Shown in pieces: positions 1 to 12,890 of a stretch of 64,000 nucleotides of DNA. This DNA is from Asterella californica (lineage: Eukaryota; Streptophyta; Marchantiopsida; Marchantiales; Aytoniaceae). The first letter of the stretch is position 1; each line of letters opens with the position of its first letter. The position numbers and the translations under genes were made by a program. The notes under the pieces are model-generated. The model had not been told where the DNA came from and made no database searches. It was given only the letters and a program-made list of their open reading frames with translations. The stretch covers positions 4,030,001 to 4,094,000 of the forward strand of contig JAYKYS010000014.1 in assembly GCA_036924285.1 (NCBI GenBank), written 5' to 3'.

Positions 1-960
1 ATATATAGGGATATATAATACAGAAGGAAGTTCGAAGGAAGACTGTAGACCAAAATGACAAAACCAACGTAACCACCACAGGAGCCCTTGACTATGTCCT
101 CAAGTTTGTTCTCGCACGCACGGGTGGTGTCATGGTTACCCATCATTTCTTCTATCGAAACCGGGGGAGCCGGGACACTTTATGCCGGAATTTTATCAAA
201 AGGTTCTCCCCTTCTAACATCCGTGGCCTACCCTTCTCCAGAGTTACGCGGTTACCTCTTTACTACAGTACAAGATGAGGTCACCACTTAACTCAAGTCC
301 ACTCAAAACCAACCCTCCGTGACTTACGGATACAAGTCAACCTGCTCACTAGAACTCAACGAGCACCAAAACTCACAGTTAGTTTTGCCTTTTGAACAGG
401 AGGACTCTGACCCACGCAAACTCGACTACGGCGGATGATGCTGCAAACAAATTAATAGTGCGTGTCAAAGTTGGAACCTTTGGGAAATATTTTTTTGTCA
501 CAGACAAGTGTTATGGATGCGGCAAAGATTTCGGTTTCGTTTTCTATGGTTACCTTCGGAGGCAGGCACAGAAAATTATCGTGATCTGCTCTAACTCGTG
601 TTTTTTTTAAATCCTACGTGAGTTTCAATCGTAAATAAATTCATAATTTTGATAATTTATTAAAATAAAAAATAAAAAACTTATAACGATTCAAAAACAC
701 CCTTTGAATGATACATGACTCCAGACAAAACCCACCGTGAACAAACTATGCAGTTTTTCCTTCTTCCTGTAAAAAATCTTTTGTTTTAACTTTGACACTC
801 TCTAATAAGATGTATCGAAGTAAAAATCTATTCATTCATTTGTTTATCTATTTATTGTTATTGTTCTGATTATTTAAACAACGGTAATGCATCCTGGGAA
901 CTTTATTATAACAAAAAGATAAGAGTACAGGGAGAAACCCCCGGACCACCTCCATCTCCA
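1..960. other. AT-rich stretch without a supported gene
   Basis: I see no gene family here. The only curiosity is a 72-codon frame at 392-610 (+) with two Cys pairs (CYGC and, near the end, CSNSC), which could be a last exon or chance. No splice structure or homology supports it. Confidence 0.4.
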
Positions 961-1200
961 TTCGGCCACAGCGTACACAGTTATCGTCGTGAACTTGAGA
1001 TATTCATCTCCTCCATCTTCCGATAGAGGAGGTAAATATGTTTAATTTAATATCTAATTCTTCCGACAGGAAAGATTAAGTATTAAATTAATCTCAGTGT
1101 ATCTTGATGCATTAATGAGTATAGAAACTCGGACTTGTATTTTCTGAACCGTGACATTCAGATCAAGACTTATGGGTTATCTCTTATTCTCTCTGTGTTT
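960..1200 (+). repeat. Foldback repeat family, copy A
   Basis: This copy has two consecutive imperfect hairpins. The first is around 1005-1035 (ctcctcc...gaggagg). The second is at about 1043-1093, with arms of about 22 bp on either side of a short loop beginning cttccgaca. The same two-hairpin architecture, followed by a conserved tail containing atgggttat, is seen near 4.12-4.33 kb and 54.08-54.28 kb, all in the same orientation. The arms are AT-rich and contain taatttaata-type sequence. No coding potential is visible. It may be a MITE-like or LTR-derived repeat; termini were not resolved. Confidence 0.55.
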
Positions 1201-2750
1201 CCAGATATTTCTATATAGTAATTAAACTAAATAATTAAAAATTAAAAATTATATCTTTTATAATTTTATATTCCATAATCTCGAATATAAAATTATTCAC
1301 ATACCAGACAGCTGCGCTGGTATGTCTGCTCCTATGACTTTAATTTCCTGTTTGCCATGTTGAGAAAAAAAGTATCAATACACGTTTGTTTTTTTCCTTC
1401 ACTTCTTCATATGTACACTTTGGACGCTTATTCTACAAACTACATTAAAATCTTTTCTCGGTGCAGATTCAATTTTATTTATTTCTTAAAATTGCCGTCC
1501 AATACACGATAAACTCTACCAAATCATCGAAGGAGGAAAATCCTTTCCATCGAGATAGAATATCGATAAGTAGCTTTGACACCCCTAATATGACTTCTCA
1601 AAATAAGCATCTTTGTTGTGTATTATTTACAATAGAAATGTTTGGAAATCATTTCAATAGATAGGGGTATTTACCTCTCTGTTGCCATGTGTAAGACACA
1701 TACGTCACCGTAACATTCAACTACGATACAGTTTATACTTCTATCAGAATCGTAAACACTTTTTAGTAAGAAACGGAAGTGTCGGGTGTAACGAGAAGAG
1801 CCCCCAAGAAAAAGGAAAAAAAACCAATTCTTGAGAGGTATGTGAAACTATCATTAGGTGGGTACAGAACTTCAGTTTCAGACATAATAATAATAATTCA
1901 AGTTTTACTTGGCATTATCAGACCAACAGCTGGGAACTGGTAACATAAAACTTTGAGAAAATGTTTGTCGAGCTGTGTACTGTCACGGACAGAGAATAGA
2001 AAATAACGAGCAAAGGATAAACTTTGCTCACCAGTGTTACGCTACGAAAGGTTTTGCCTGACGGCGTGCTTTACTAGCATAAGCCACTCCCTCGAGCAGC
2101 AGACTTACCTACATAAGCCACCCTCGGGCAGCAGCTCGTAAGGCCACTGTGGGAGTGCTTTCCGCTACACTTGAGCTTTGGGAAACTATCATAATACCAT
2201 GTACAACTTGCACATCCTCGCCAAAAGACACTTATAGCTATAACAAATGTCTTATGCCACTTGAAGTTTGTGACGCGGAATCCACCACAGTAATGGCCCC
2301 GACGTCTTGATGGTTATGAAGAAGACAGAGGAAGGAGAATACAAGCAAAAACCATCTCGTGTTAGAAAACTTTGTGCATGAACCATGACAAATCATTGAG
2401 GTAAGAAAAGTGAATAAGCAAGAACCTTCAAGCCTGTTCTGGCTGGTCCCAATCATCTCAAGAACCTTCAAGCCCAGGTATGAAAAGCGATTGTACTTCC
2501 ACCGAAGTCAATCAATTATGTAGACAGAGATTCGTTGTGAATGATAAGAGGGCCACTGGGCCCTTTGCAGGAATATTGGCCTCCCTGTCCGTGACAAGGT
2601 ACACAAACATATTGTCACACATCAGCTGAAGCTTTTCATACTGCACCTTCCTTTTCTCTTGCACCCCAGCAAAATATACCAAGGGATGAAGAATCATACT
2701 TGTCTTGTAACATCAAATTGTTACTTTCAGAAGTCTGTTGTATGGGTCGT
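1200..2750. other. No supported gene
   Basis: Mostly AT-rich and without a credible ORF. Two small direct repeats are visible: cataagccac...cagcag at about 2080 and 2113, and aagaaccttcaagcc at about 2421 and 2460. Confidence 0.4.
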
Positions 2751-2754
2751 TTGT

Positions 2755-3090
2755 TGGTCCATAAGGGATTCTGGAACTATAAGTGTCTCCTCCTTTGTAT
2801 TTGGATATCGTCTTCACAGTGGATTATCAAGCAAGACATTTGATAAACTATAATCTTTACATGTTAATATGATAAACTATGATCTTTAAACAGTATTTCT
2901 AAAAGAGCAACTCAATCACAGTGGATTATCAAGGTAAACTATAATCTTTAAGTAATATCTCTAAAGACTCAATTCAATCGTTAGATTTTCGCGTAAAACA
3001 ATCATGACTTCAGTTTTTTATCATTATGTTACAAAAAACACGATCATAATCGTGACTTCTCGTTCCCAAACATTCCATTCCCCTCCGTTC
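2755..3090 (+). repeat. Dispersed repeat, copy 1 (partner at 53.19-53.56 kb)
   Basis: The segment contains gggattctggaa, then a block cagtggattatc...caagacatttgataaactat, then gtgacttctcgttcc. The same three blocks occur in the same order and at similar spacing at 53.19-53.56 kb. Within this copy the block tcacagtggattatcaag recurs about 100 bp later. No coding capacity is seen. The presence of foldback-family copies a little downstream at both loci suggests one larger repeat unit. Confidence 0.5.
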
Positions 3091-3612
3091 CATTCGTGAA
3101 GTAGTTTCATACGTAGAAACCACTCCATTCTGTAGCTTATGCTATACTTAGAGTAAAAGATCAAGGAGGAACTGTATTCTATATTATTGGACTCGGTTAG
3201 AGAAAGTGGGCCCTTATTGCTATGCATTTCATAGTTACAGTAGCTATCCATTTTTCCACACGACAAGGATATGGAAATATATTCTCGTTTTCTGTTTTGA
3301 CTTCACATGCATAAACAATATATATTTCCGTCCCATGTACTTCACTATCTCTGCTGTGTCTATAGCTCAATAGGAATCCCAACGACCTTGTACAGTGAAT
3401 TTCGTTTTCTCTTATCAGAAAACGTATAAGTGTTATAAAAATATATTGTAATAAGCTATAATGAAAAATTAAAATTATTTATAAATATTATAACTTCTCC
3501 GGGAGTAGCAAATTGACCCAGACAGAACCTATAAGTGAAGAGCTAGCTGAGGCCTTGCTGGAGGTATAAGTCCGGGAGTGAAATTTTCAATTATCGTCAT
3601 TTTACAGAGGCA

Positions 3613-3664
3613 TTAATATATGTTTCTAACCCTTCCGGAGGGAAGGGTTAGAAACATATATTAA
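3613..3664. repeat. Perfect 24-bp inverted repeat, 4-nt loop
   Basis: The arms at 3613-3636 and 3641-3664 are exact reverse complements, with loop ggag. The loop-proximal part (cccttcc/ggaaggg) matches the core of the foldback repeat family seen at 1.0, 4.2 and 54.1 kb, so this is probably a minimal member. Confidence 0.75.
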
Positions 3665-4019
3665 AAACCCATGTACACTCAAGTGTGAATAAGCAGCCAT
3701 ATATGCTGTGCCTATAGCTCATGCATAGCCTCACGGTTCATTCGCAGCACTTGTTGTTTTATTACATATGATGCTGATCATCATATGCTGTCAGACACCA
3801 GCACATAATAACGACAGCCGACAAGCTTCTTCTTGTGGGAAAGGGATTTCAAATAATTTACTACCTTCTCCAACGTTGCATGTCCATGTTCATGGGGATA
3901 TCCAACACCAGTTTTTAACAATTAACGAGTACATTCACGAGTAATATGCATCTATACTACTGCCTTGTCGCTGTCGTGCTTTCAGGTTGTAGTTAGCATA
4001 TTTGATTTTTTTATGATTG

Positions 4020-4335
4020 TTCTATGCAGGTAATATTATTCACCCTCTTCCAAGTTCAGAAGAGTGGAATATGCATGTGGTTTAATATATTATTCACTTC
4101 TAGAACTTTGTATATTCTATAGTTTTTTTATAGATAAGCAATATTATTCACTTCTTTCCAAGTTCTAGAAAGGTGAATATACATGTAGTTTAATTTATTA
4201 CGTAACTTTTTCTAATTGAAAGATTAGGTAATAAATTAAATACTTCATTAATTACCTGATTCTTTTCTTATAACCTCCTGCAATTATACTCTTAGAAGCA
4301 CGTATGTCTTCTCTTATGGGTTACGTCGGGATCTT
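4020..4335 (+). repeat. Foldback repeat family, copy B with a partial tandem copy
   Basis: A hairpin unit at about 4027-4085 (attcaccctcttcc...agaagagtggaat) is followed by a fuller unit at 4141-4245. The second unit has a hairpin attcacttctttcc/gaaaggtgaat and then a longer AT-rich foldback, tttaatttatta.../...taataaattaaa. The tail includes cttatgggttacgtc, shared with the copies near 1.1 and 54.2 kb. It is non-coding. Confidence 0.55.
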
Positions 4336-7300
4336 CTCGCATCTTGAAGTCCATCTTACATTGACATTTAGAGATCTTTGATTTTTTTGTCAATTTAGTA
4401 TAAAATTTTCACTTTTCACTTATATAGAATTTTTATAACAACAAGCATGAAACAGTTACCCAAATGTTCATGTTGCATATATATATTGATTGTTTGTAAA
4501 GGGCAACAACCACCCGAGGAAAAGAATCCCCATGCACATGAAAACAATATGCAATACCGACCAGGCGGAACAATAACATCACGTAGCAAATAGCGCAAAC
4601 GTGAAGAAAAGGTTGTGGTTAAGATTTCGTCTACCTTTATCTACTACGGTTGTATTGTGTTTTAGAGCTTCATGTACAAGCTTACGTAATTACGTCGAAC
4701 TATGGAATAACGGTGTGGATTAATGATAAGAGAGTTGTACGATAATAAAAGGTATGAGATATACAAGATCAATAATGAGAATGCAAGTTCTTTCACGTTT
4801 CAGCTCTTGTTATATATTTCGGCATCCACTTAGTTGAAACGGTTTTGGCTGCCTGGGTGACGATAATCAACTTCTTGTAGTAATAGGGGTGTTAATGTTA
4901 GAACCTTTATGCCAGATTCTTGACTCGCGAGAGGGAGTTACAATTTCAACGTTTCTAGAAATATACGATTTGATTTCCAGTCCGATCTGTTGACTGTATT
5001 TGATTTTCATTTCTTTTGCCGTTTGTTTTTGTAGTGGAGAAATCTACTACTCTGACTTGTATCAAAAAAAAAAAATCATACTGAACGAATAGTAACATCG
5101 ACTCACAAGAGTGACCCAAGATGAGTCACAATTTTATAAAAGTTACCTGCTAAAAAATTACAGTTTTTCCTCGCTCAGCCATTGAAGAATCTTTCCACTT
5201 AACTTTGACAATCCCCTAACGTTCTTGTGCACTCAACGGATATTAGGTTTGTCTTTCCATATGAGCTCTTTTGGAGGACAGTACAAGCTTCAGTCTGGAA
5301 ATTGTTTTCTTTGCTTCTTTTGTTGGCTCATTACTAAGTAATATGCTCATTACATTCAGAACTTTCAACCTGGAAAGTTTCTCCCCACTGTCAGTACACT
5401 TGTCAAACCTACGAGCATTTTCTAAAACACATGCTGAATGGAGAGAACGAAATCTTTTGCTTGACAAGATCATATTCTGGATGTATGTGATATGTCTATG
5501 CTTTGCAGTTGCTCGTTTGAGTTAAAAGTCTATGCCTTGTTTCTTATTTGCACCCATGAGCCTTCCTCTAAAGCTCCGGCTGAAACATGACTTCAGCTGC
5601 ATAGAACTTTGTAGCAGTATTAAGATGAGAATGTTGGAACAGAGACGAAGTACCAGTTGGAAAATATTATATAGGGATGATTGCATGTAGATCTCATGTA
5701 CATTCTGTGGGGAATAAATGACCCAGAAGGACAATTATACATTAAAGGCTAGGGGTTCAGTAGACTTACATTTGGAAATCATGTGTGATCGAATAAAGGG
5801 GTTATGTTTATTTTTCTGAAATTTTATAACATATATGTTATAACTAGACATTGCAGTTTAACATATCATCAGTTTATATATACATAAACTGAGATTTCCC
5901 ACAAAGTTATATACAACCGTAAAAGTTCGAAACCTATATGATCATCAGTTCTGGAAACATACTAAACCATAGTCACATTGTATCTCAGAGGAGCAGCTCA
6001 ATCTCCTTTACCTGTAAATCGCAACCGAAAGAAGATCTGTTAGGCAGTGAGTGCAGGAAAGAAGAAACAGAATAATGTAAGCCTCCTGGGTGTGAAACCA
6101 GGTACCTGCGCAGACAATCGCTATCTTACCTACTCTACCTGCTAACTCTTTCTAAAAAGGAGTTGAGAGTTGCAGATGTGCTACTTGAATCTGGGAAGCA
6201 GAGCCAGGGACAGAGAAATGAGCCCCAGATATTGCGAATCCATGAGTGTAAAGTGGGTAGCTAGTGGATATTTTCCTTTCCCTTCCCATGGGAGCAATTC
6301 TACACCATGAGAACCTCATGCACAGGCAGTTGAGGCATGCAGGCTTTTATGCACGAAGCTTTTCTGGAATAGGCTAGATGAAGAAGAGAGAAGGGCTGAA
6401 ATTCCGTTGGTAGTGGTTGAGAGATTAGAATCCCCGCAGCTGGATACATATCTGTCACATGAAAAGGGCCAAGTAAATCGAGGAACACAACGAAGGCAAC
6501 CAGATTTCTGGTAGACCTAAAGCAGTGGCCGATTGCTACATACCCGAATTGGCGAGAGATGGATATTCTTGAGATGTTCTATCCTTTCCTTGATATGAAG
6601 GGAACATTGATTCAATTCTCCACCTGGAAATAGGGATTTAGTTAGCTCGGAAGTGGTTAGACTTGGCAGTACATTTCCCTTCTTTGTATCCAGTAACCTC
6701 TCAATAGCCTATGCAGTAGTATCTTTCTCGTCCATTCCACTTCATCTAAATTGGGAACTGTTAGGGAGTTTCCCCACCCAATCTCACCCAACCAGTGCGA
6801 GATAAAACTTTTCCAACGCGTGTCAGGTGGCATGTACGATATATCAAGAAAAGAAGAAAAGGGTGGGTTGTGGTCCTAAAATTTCCTTTTCAGTTTCGTC
6901 AGTTCTCACTTGCAAATGAAGATCGTTGTTGCTGGTTGTTGTGACGTTTTCGATATTCTCATTTAAGTTCCGTTCCTTGCGTAGAATCAAATTCTGTGGA
7001 TGTGTTGCGGAGTAAATCATGCATGAATCCTTAGCCGTCTCAGCTGTGTAGTCCTCTTACCGCTTTTGATCCTTTCTCCTCCTTTTATACACCTGGTGCG
7101 TGTGATTTGATTCTCCTAGTGTATGTTCTGGCATGCTCTTGCCTGCTTTTCTTCTCCTTACGAATGCGTCGCCCTTGGTTTCGGCACAAATTCATGCTTA
7201 TGTTGGGTTGCTCTTTCCTTGTCGAGATTAGATGGACTTGAAATCCTTTGATATGGTCTGATGGAAGAGACAAATGCGCAACCCCATAGTGGGTATCATA

Positions 7301-10300
7301 TCAAGATGAGGAAGAAAGCTACCCCGAGATTATATTGTCATCGAACTTTGAATTTCATATACTCTGGAAAGCGATCTTTCAGCTGTGAAGATCTTCTCAC
7401 TGCCTCCCCGTCAGTTATAATAGACGACGACTGAAGTGCAGAGGTTCCTATGAGCGCTCAAGCATATGCATGCAACAACACATTGTTTATTTTTGGGAAT
7501 GAAGGAGATCCGAGCGCCAGGGTAGGTACAGACGTGAAAACATCATGAGACATAGCTCTTTGGCGAAAGCAGGTGAGTGCAACTACTCCCAACCAGCGTA
7601 AGATATGCTTGGATTTTTTTCTCTTTTCTCGGTGGCGCACTGAAGTGGGCTTGAGTACTCTGTGATGTTAATGTAGTCTCGTCTCATTGTCATCACAGTT
7701 TTCAAAGGGCCAAGAGTGCTGTACAGAGGAACTAGAAAGTTGTCGTATGAGAAACTTTTCACATGCCTTTTAAACTGCATATAGAAAGAAAATGTCTTTT
7801 GATAATGAGCAGCAGTATGAAATCGTTCAAGGAAAGGTGAAACTATTATACGGAATATGATTTTCTCTCAAAGTGCTTGATTCTTACAGATACTGCGTAA
7901 TGGTTCAAATAAAAGAAGGGATACATGCGGGATCATGCGTAACATAATGTTTTTGATAAAAGTGGAACCAGAAAATATAGTTACTTTAAGTCTTTTAAGA
8001 TACTGTACAAGATAATGATTCAAAGAAGGGATACACGAGGAGTCATATTAATAGTTACTCGTTAATCATGGTGCAAGTTTTCGTCGATAAAGTCGAATGT
8101 CATGTCATTCGCCTTTATTAGTCTGCTCACCTAGAAGGCTAATATGCTTGCTTAATGCGGATTCATAATTCACATCATAAGCTATGAAGATGGAACGGTT
8201 CATCTAACATCTGGAACTGATATTCTCTTCCCATTTGGGGAGAAATGAAAGTAAAATCATGTCACTGTCATTGCCAGTTGCCTCATGCGTCCTGATAGTT
8301 TCTCCGCCACAAGATGCTCAGACAAGAGGCTGCAGAAGTGAAAAGAAGGAAAACACCAATTCGGAAGGAATAGACAAACTAAAAGAAGAAGGGAGGAAAT
8401 GCTAGGCAGTTGATATTGTGAACTTTTAGCTTTCGTTTTTTCTTTGGGACCTGGCCACTATGAGGCAAGGGTGCAGACTACAATCGAGGACAAGAGTCGA
8501 CAGAGTACGTTAGTGAAAACGTGGGATGAGCCACTGTCCTGGAGAGAATCCACGGAACACCGTGGACCTCTCTACTCGAGCACTCTAGTACTGCATGCCA
8601 ACTGCCCAAGGCTCCAATCCCATGCCGGCGAAAGCCACTTTTGCTAATATCAGGACCGACCTTGACCATTCTACCTGCTTGCCAATCAATCATTCACTGA
8701 TTTCAGACAAACCCGTTTCATGCATCTAACCGCTCTTCAGATTTTGCTTTAGTCTCGGATTCTCAAACGCGAAGACACGACCTGGAATCTAATATTTGCC
8801 TTCAATCTGAACTGCTTGTAAGTCGTGACGAACGAAAACATAATTTTGAGTGGTAAGCTTTTTAGCTTTTTAGCTTTTTGGACATTTTAGCTTACTCTAC
8901 AAGATTTAGTGGGACAGTGTAGAATTTGAAACTTAATTTAAAGGGTTCAACTGGTTTGGTGACTGACGCACGTGGGGATATGAAAACGGAGTGAATAGAA
9001 TCCCCCAATGTTGTTGTATTGAGAAGGGAAAACAGCCACAAGCAAGCAAAGATCCAGTGAGTGATAATAGCGTACAATAGTAGTTCCTGTCATGTACCTG
9101 TATGACCTCACTATCAACAGGTTACTGAACCTTGTAATCTGGACTGTGGAGCTGAAAGGTCCGTAACTAATAGATCTTACATCTGCACTGGTTGTTTTCT
9201 ACGATCCTTTTCTCCTTGCATGTCACTGGATTGTGAAGTCGTCAAGTATTCTTATGGTGAAGACTAAAAAATTTTAGACAAAGCATCCCTTTACGATGTT
9301 TCGTCTAGATCTCTGGACAGAGTAGTACCTCTTGGAATTTCGAAACCTGGTCAAAGCTCTGAAACCCTTCTATCGTCTTGAACTGATAAAGGAGATCGAC
9401 TCTACAACTCAAATAAGCTATCGGATGAAAGTCTTGCACCTCAACCATTCAGCCTTTTTGAACTCCAACTTTAGCGAACAAATCATCATTCATTTATCTC
9501 AATCTACAAATAGGGTATTTCTCAATCAACAAATAGAGTATTTCGCAAGTCAACATGTGGTTCAAAAGTTCGTATGCTCAGTCAGTTATGCATGCATTGT
9601 GAAGAGGTGTGATATTAGTCCTTGTTCTTTCACCATCAAATGCTTTCCGATCCTTTTACCCTGTACTTCGCTTCAAAGGGTTATAGCCGCAACGTAGGTT
9701 ACTACCAGTGCCTCAGTGTTATTATTCATTGTAGCTGACTTTATATGCTGAACCAACAAACTCTATTAACATCATATATATATTTCTGGATACTTTTGGG
9801 AGGTTCCTTTACGTTAACAACGTTATGAAATGAAAGGGATATCTTACAGTGATTACAATCACTGTCAATTCAAAGTCTTCACACCTTTACTCTTGAAGTA
9901 ACGCTGACTATTTAATGATTGAGCTTTCATTCCCTAAGTTATTGCCTACCTCCGTCATAGGTTCAACGAGGTGACATAAAGTACAGTCGTAGAATATGGG
10001 AGTATGTAAACGAAGTATGTAGCTGGGAAGTTCAACGCTGTTTGCAATATTCCCAGGAAGTTGCTGGGGTCTTGATACTATATTGTGATAATAAGTCCGT
10101 TAACTTTTACACAGTAATAAAAGTTTTTTTTTTTGCGATAAAACATATTTGTGAACGACACGAAAACAAAACCGAGGTTATAGTATACTTTACGATAACG
10201 CCTTATTCGGCCTTCTGTGATAAGCCACTCAGATATTTTCTCTGCATGTCATGAGTTTCTCTTGCGATGATCAGCTTCCATCTTGTGTACTGTGTATCTA

Positions 10301-11050
10301 GAGTTTCTGCCAACATTTTGGCCTATTTGTTTCCGTCTTCTAAACATATTTGTGGAATCCGTATACATCAGTGGCAGGTTTGAACCAGTGAGTGAATCAT
10401 GATATGCTTCTGGTTTTAGCTTTAGCCATAGTCCAGGATAAATATGCATGCAACTTCCAACTGACTCTCACAGACTAACCGCTTTACGAAGAGAAAGTTA
10501 ACATCCTTTCTGCAAATGATTCCTACCTCTCCTCACTCGTCTCCAACGAAATTATTCTGAAGTGCAAATGTTCCATCCTCATTGACAAGCAAAACTGTAT
10601 CGTCTGTGCAGAAATATAGTCCTACTTTAGACGACCAGCCGTAAAGATCTTACTTTCGAATCGAATATACAAGAATACAGTGAACGATAGAATAATATAT
10701 ATATGTGGTATGAGCTCGGGCCACGAGATGACGCATCGCTGGAAGTAAGTGGTAGAGAAAAGCCCCAGCAGAACTTTGGGTAAGTAAGTAGACTACATTA
10801 GAAACGACATTAACAAGCATTCATCCGGTGGATGATCTTTACGGTTGAGATGTAGAAGTTCTTACAGTAGATGGAAAACATACGAGGCAAAGGAACAGAT
10901 GCCTACTCACTTCTCCAAAACTTGATCAGTGCCCCGTTACCCAAGACCTCGACCCCCCGGCCTCGTGCAGTCAGTTTACTATTCGGAAAGAGGTACCATC
11001 GTGCCAAAACTTCTTATGTGCTAGCATTTGCTTGAACGTGCACATTTTGC
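4336..11050. other. Long stretch without a supported gene
   Basis: I read both strands and found no domain, splice-consistent exon chain or element core. Frames such as the 121-codon one at 9332-9697 (+) have no recognisable content. Small low-complexity features include a pentad repeat (gcttttta) at about 8860-8890 and an AT dinucleotide run near 10695. The stretch is probably decayed repeat or intergenic DNA. Confidence 0.4.
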
Positions 11051-11053
11051 TTG

Positions 11054-11115
11054 GTGCCTCATATGTCATCTGCTTGTAGATGAGATATGAGGCACATAGA
11101 TGACATATGAGGCAC
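11054..11115. repeat. 18-bp inverted repeat with an internal third half-site
   Basis: The arms gtgcctcatatgtcatct (11054-11071) and its exact reverse complement (11098-11115) flank a 26-nt spacer. The spacer contains a further partial copy, gatgagatatgaggcac. The structure is therefore one half-site inverted once and nearly repeated once. Confidence 0.65.
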
Positions 11116-12280
11116 ACGATGCTATTTAGATGCGCTTGCCTTCTTCTCTCTCGACCGCCTAAACGAAATCCGTCCGTTGCATTGCCTTACAAGGTGGAAC
11201 TACGAATTCCATCGTTTCTTTCCATCGATGAATATCCTGGCATTTCCAGGTGAAATGCATTTCGGAAAGGTAGCGAGTTGCTGTTTCTACACCTCTGTGC
11301 ACTCGGCTTATCGATGATGATTGCTTGTTGGGGGTGGAATTTGCAAACATGAGGAACTGTTTCCCAGTTTCCGTAAGAGAGAAGGAAAATTAAGTCTTTG
11401 GTAGATTACTTTCGCGCTTCGGTGAAAAGGAAAAAAAGGAGATTCAGCTGCTGATATGATGATCACGACCAAAGCGCAAAGATTTGCAGGGGAACACGAA
11501 TAATGATTAGAAATATAAAACGACAGGGTTTTGGCAGCAGAGTGGAGAGACAAACAGACCATGATATGGACAGACTGGACGGTAGAGTCATGAGTGGAGA
11601 GACAGACAGTCTGGACTCGACTGCACATTAAGCCTGGGAACGGAGGGATCGAGGGATTGATTGTCCTCCAATACACACTACTACTTTTGAGCTTGGAGTC
11701 ACTCTGCAGACAACAATTGGTTATGAAGTTAAGCTTCCAATCACGGTGAAATGAAGTGAGATAGCTTGTCGGAGCTAGCCGAATGCACCACTGGCTCTCG
11801 TGAGTATGATGTCTGTGCAGTGAGACAATTGGCTGACGCCAAATTACAAACTCTACATACTGTAGTGAGCCAACGCCACTGCAGCGGAGCTGTATCAACA
11901 AAGCACAAGCCGCTCAAAGTCTCAAGTAAAGAATTCCGACCGGCACTTAGCGAGAATCAATCTGACACAACGGACTCGGAGTGCAGCAAGCAAAACACAC
12001 TAACATCTAGATCCCTCCACTATAATATGCATGCGAAGTGTACTTCTTGCAGAGGAGAAAAAGATCACAAACGTTTAAACAGGTAATAAAATTATCATCA
12101 GCAATTTGTTTAAAAGAAGTTTAGTGAAAAATATAGTTTACAAAAGCGAAGGTTACGAGGAAGAGTGGTGCTCGACTGGGTTTGCAAATGCGTTTCAGAT
12201 TGTGACAAAATGTATGTATCTGCGGCCAAACAAATAACGCGGTTGAAGGTTCAACAGACATGACCGTTTCATGATCTCTT
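11116..12280. other. No supported gene; one long uncharacterised frame
   Basis: The - strand of 11308-11901 is open for 197 codons and is rich in Ser, His and Cys, with no recognisable domain. Upstream exons or a convincing start context are not visible. I regard it as a probable chance frame. Confidence 0.3.
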
Positions 12281-12320
12281 CTTGAATGAAGAAAGTGATA
12301 GAAAACTTTCTTCATTCAAG
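12281..12320. repeat. Perfect 15-bp hairpin
   Basis: cttgaatgaagaaag (12281-12295) and its exact reverse complement (12306-12320) are separated by a 10-nt loop. No function is assigned. Confidence 0.65.
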
Positions 12321-12596
12321 ATCCTACAGGGACAAATTTGGAGTTTAGATGTGAAAAAATGTATTTGATACATTTTGAATGGATCTCTAATAAAATAATG
12401 CTCATGAATTTTCCTCATATCAACAAGTATCTTGACATACGAATTTGAGATAACTCATATTTTATCCTTCATATCTTCTTAAGATGAAAATGTGATAGTC
12501 TGATTATTATCTCTCTCATTTCTCATATCTCTATGTTTTTCATATGTTTCTAGATCTTGTTCTCAAGCTTGTAGTTTCAGGAATTGACTTTGTTAA

Positions 12597-12636
12597 TTTG
12601 TATGGAGTCACTAGTGGACTAGTGACTCCATACAAA
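12597..12636. repeat. Near-perfect palindrome, 19-bp arms, 2-nt centre
   Basis: The arms at 12597-12615 and 12618-12636 are exact reverse complements around gg. One arm is the continuation of the copia gag relic on the - strand, so the palindrome looks like an inversion or foldback duplication that broke the gag sequence. With a small bulge the pairing extends to tgttaa (12591) and ttaaca (about 12646). Confidence 0.75.
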
Positions 12637-12890
12637 GACTCCATTAACAGAGTTATCTTGTGCTTCTAGTGCGTGAAAAATGTTCCATCGAATTTGACCC
12701 AGCCCTTCATGTTGACGAGGTGGTCATGGTCCATAGAAAAGTTCAAGTGAATAGGAACTCATTCTGATCCGTGTTGCACGTGCTTATTAAAGCGTCGTTT
12801 AATTATCCTTCTATCTTTGTTGGATCTCTACTGAGCTTCTATGTTGTTATCTCTACATGTTGTCAAGAGCGATCTAGCGTTGTGATACCA
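12637..12890 (-). pseudogene. Copia-type gag N-terminus with primer-binding site (relic)
   Basis: Reading the - strand, TGGTATCACAACG (12890-12878) resembles the initiator-tRNA-Met primer-binding site of plant Ty1/copia elements (TGGTATCAGAGC). Further along, a frame reads VKFDGTFFTH*KHKITLLME (about 12705-12650). This matches the start of copia Gag (usually KFDGxNFxxWKxxM), with the conserved Trp changed to a TAG stop. The reading ends at the palindrome at 12.6 kb. The relic is non-functional. The family assignment rests on these two motifs only. Confidence 0.55.

Noticed and set aside
9332..9697. 121-codon frame on the + strand
   Set aside because: No family features; it is isolated in AT-rich non-genic DNA.
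11308..11901. 197-codon frame on the - strand
   Set aside because: There is no recognisable domain, the composition is Ser/His/Cys-rich, and no neighbouring exons or promoter features are visible.
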